Source: an uncultured Pseudomonadota bacterium
Lineage (GTDB): Bacteria; Pseudomonadota; Alphaproteobacteria; Rs-D84
Direction of reading: 5' to 3'
Assembly: GCA_945483255.1 (NCBI GenBank)
Contig: CALYRP010000048.1
Location: 1-6,511 of the forward strand
Length of the DNA stretch: 6,511 nt
The translations under genes and the position numbers were made by a program. Below, piece by piece: positions 5,672 through 6,511 of this stretch (position 1 is its first letter; each line of letters opens with the position of its first letter). A model generated the notes under the pieces. The model saw only the letters and a list, made by a program, of their open reading frames with translations. It made no database searches and was not told the DNA's origin.

Positions 5672-5691
5672 ATTTAACCAACAGGTTAAAT
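5672..5691 (-). other. Perfect 8-bp hairpin overlapping the nusG stop codon
   Basis: ATTTAACC (5684-5691) pairs with GGTTAAAT (5672-5679) around TGTT (5680-5683) on the minus strand. The nusG TAA (5686-5688) lies in the 5' arm. The RNA after it (AAACTGTGG) lacks a U-tract, so it is not a standard terminator; the L1-type hairpin begins 4 nt later. It may mark a processing point between nusG and rplKA; this is inferred. Confidence 0.5.
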
Positions 5692-6231
5692 TCTTTCGAC
5701 TTGGGCGAATTCCAATTCAACGCTGGTTTCACGTCCAAATACTAAAATTGTTACTGTCATTTTTTGTTTTACATTATCAACATTAGATGCGATACCATTA
5801 AAGTTCGCAAATGGGCCATCGATAACATGTACTTCTTGGCCATCCTCATAGACAGTATCTTCGGTTACAACAGAACCTTCTTCGACTTGTTTCAACAAAC
5901 GACGCGCTTCTGCTTCACTGATAGGAATAGGTTTAGATTGATTTTTAACCTTTTGCCCCAAGAACATAACGACATTAGGCATCAATTTCACCAAAGAAAA
6001 AGTTTCGTTATTCATAACCATTTGAACAACGATATATCCTGGGAAAAATTTCTTTTCTGTTTTGACACGTTTGCCCGCTTTAACTTCGGAAACTTCGCGT
6101 GTTGGAACCAAAATTTCACCGAAATACGCATTTAATTTACGTTTATCGATTTGTTCGCGCAATTCACGTGCAACCTTGTCTTCGCAAGACGTGTGAACAT
6201 TAACAACAAACCACTGCATTTTTTCTTCCAT
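5686..6231 (-). CDS. nusG: Transcription termination/antitermination factor NusG
   Basis: NusG binds elongating RNA polymerase through its NGN domain, suppresses pausing, and through its KOW domain contacts Rho or ribosomal protein S10. The 181-aa protein is normal length. The NGN domain (about 5-115) has WFVVNVHTSCEDKVARELREQI, EILVPTREVSEVKAGKR (39-55) and KFFPGYIVVQM (61-71). A linker (EEGSVVTEDTVYEDG) leads to the KOW domain: GQEVHVIDGPFANFNG (131-146) and FGRETSVELEFAQVERI at the end. ATG at 6229-6231 is preferred over the in-frame ATG four codons later, because AAGGA at 6239-6243 lies 7 nt upstream; most homologues begin close to the second site, so that start is not excluded. It follows secE by 15 nt, the standard secE-nusG pair. 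Confidence 0.98.
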   Translation of the reverse strand: MEEKMQWFVVNVHTSCEDKVARELREQIDKRKLNAYFGEILVPTREVSEVKAGKRVKTEKKFFPGYIVVQMVMNNETFSLVKLMPNVVMFLGQKVKNQSKPIPISEAEARRLLKQVEEGSVVTEDTVYEDGQEVHVIDGPFANFNGIASNVDNVKQKMTVTILVFGRETSVELEFAQVERI

Positions 6232-6238
6232 GATACTT

Positions 6239-6243
6239 TCCTT
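6239..6243 (-). promoter_or_regulatory. Shine-Dalgarno deciding the nusG start
   Basis: AAGGA with a 7-nt spacer to the ATG at 6231 supports the longer NusG (MEEKMQW). The alternative ATG at 6217-6219 has only GGAAG, in the preceding codons, as a possible site. Confidence 0.7.
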
Positions 6244-6246
6244 TTC

Positions 6247-6426
6247 TTAGAAAATCCAGTTCACCAACGCATTTAAAATGCTGTCCACGATAAAAAAGAA
6301 CAGCGCAGCCAACCCAGAAAACAATAAAATCATAAATGTGGTATGAATAACGGTTTCGCGTGTTGGCCAAACAATTTTGAACCATTCACTGCGGACTGCT
6401 TTGATAAAATCTATTATTTTTTTCAT
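6247..6426 (-). CDS. secE: Preprotein translocase subunit SecE
   Basis: SecE is the small essential clamp subunit of the SecYEG channel in the inner membrane. The gene encodes 59 aa: MKKIIDFIKAVRSEWFKIVWPTRETV, then a hydrophobic stretch of about 20-25 residues (roughly 31-55, TTFMILLFSGLAALFFFIV) and a short end (ALVNWIF). The cytoplasmic amphipathic helix followed by the WPTR-E signature (20-24) is diagnostic. A single membrane segment and a length near 60 aa are usual outside the enterobacteria, where SecE has three segments. ATG is at 6424-6426; the Shine-Dalgarno is weak (GGAAAA, with GGA at 6432-6434). It lies between tRNA-Trp (39 nt upstream) and nusG (15 nt downstream), a context that independently supports the call. 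Confidence 0.96.
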   Translation of the reverse strand: MKKIIDFIKAVRSEWFKIVWPTRETVIHTTFMILLFSGLAALFFFIVDSILNALVNWIF

Positions 6427-6465
6427 GCGTTTTCCAATTTTTCTTTGTTTTTACCGGTTTTTTTC
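6427..6465 (-). other. tRNA-Trp to secE spacer, no clear promoter
   Basis: This A-rich 39-nt stretch on the minus strand holds only the weak secE ribosome site. It has no convincing -35/-10 pair and no terminator hairpin with a U-tract after the tRNA, so secE is probably co-transcribed with the tRNA and released by tRNA 3' processing. Confidence 0.5.
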
Positions 6466-6511
6466 TGGCAGGGGCTAAAGGAATCGAACCCTTATCCGCG
6501 GTTTTGGAGAC
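6466..6511 (-). tRNA. trnW: tRNA-Trp (anticodon CCA), 3' part only
   Basis: On the minus strand the last 46 nt of a tRNA are present. They read: anticodon loop CTCCAAA (anticodon CCA, Trp), 3' anticodon-stem strand ACCGC, variable loop, T arm AAGGG-TTCGATT-CCTTT (one G-U pair), acceptor strand AGCCCCT, discriminator G and an encoded CCA at 6466-6468. The 5' half (acceptor strand and D arm) lies beyond the window. The anticodon segment GTCTCCAAAACC is almost the same as in E. coli tRNA-Trp. tRNA-Trp directly before secE is a common proteobacterial arrangement, often preceded by tuf. Confidence 0.95.

Noticed and set aside
6200..6385. Minus-strand 61-codon frame overlapping secE and the nusG start
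   Set aside because: It is out of frame with the SecE reading, which has the diagnostic WPTRE signature and a membrane segment, and it overlaps both real genes.
1..6511. Mobile element, CRISPR array, or novel defence or biosynthetic system
   Set aside because: No direct-repeat arrays, transposase or integrase-like coding, or unexplained genes are present. The genes account for about 92% of the window, and the remaining spacers are leader or hairpin regions.

Overview
The window holds a bacterial transcription/translation gene block read entirely on the minus strand. In transcription order, from high to low coordinates, it contains: the 3' half of tRNA-Trp(CCA), secE, nusG, rplK (L11), rplA (L1), rplJ (L10), rplL (L7/L12) and rpoB (RNA polymerase beta). 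rpoB runs off the low-coordinate edge after about 1097 codons. secE is only 59 codons long and is easy to miss.

The organism is most likely an AT-rich member of the Alphaproteobacteria (roughly 40% G+C by eye). The basis is family-level resemblance recalled from memory, chiefly the beta N-terminus (the DVAPE.R.N.GLQ.VF.S.FPI pattern), NusG and the L11 C-terminus, plus the tRNA-Trp/secE/nusG/rplKAJL/rpoB order. Codon use is uniform across the genes (Leu mostly TTG, Arg mostly CGT), with no sign of a transferred segment. I cannot place it to genus; an uncultured or host-associated lineage would fit the base composition.

Layout: tRNA-Trp (6466-6511, partial), a 39-nt spacer, secE (6247-6426), 15 nt, nusG (5686-6231), a 72-nt leader with two hairpins, one of them a probable L1-binding site, rplK (5182-5613), 4 nt, rplA (4503-5177), a 178-nt region with a recognisable L10 leader, rplJ (3845-4324), 24 nt, rplL (3452-3820), a 159-nt spacer with three tandem hairpins, and rpoB (1-3292). 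SecE serves the Sec translocon, NusG the elongating polymerase and ribosome coupling, L11/L10/L12/L1 the two mobile ribosomal stalks, and beta the polymerase core. The leaders give feedback control: L1 on rplKA, L10-L12 on rplJL.

No new enzyme system or mobile element is visible. The points worth a second look are in RNA structure and in beta. The L10 leader has a competing 12-bp duplex that would break the repressor-binding fold. Each of the three longer spacers begins with a strong hairpin lacking a U-tract. RpoB departs from near-invariant motifs, including Leu in place of the rifampicin-contacting Arg529 (E. coli numbering). L10 has a short C-terminal L12-binding helix.
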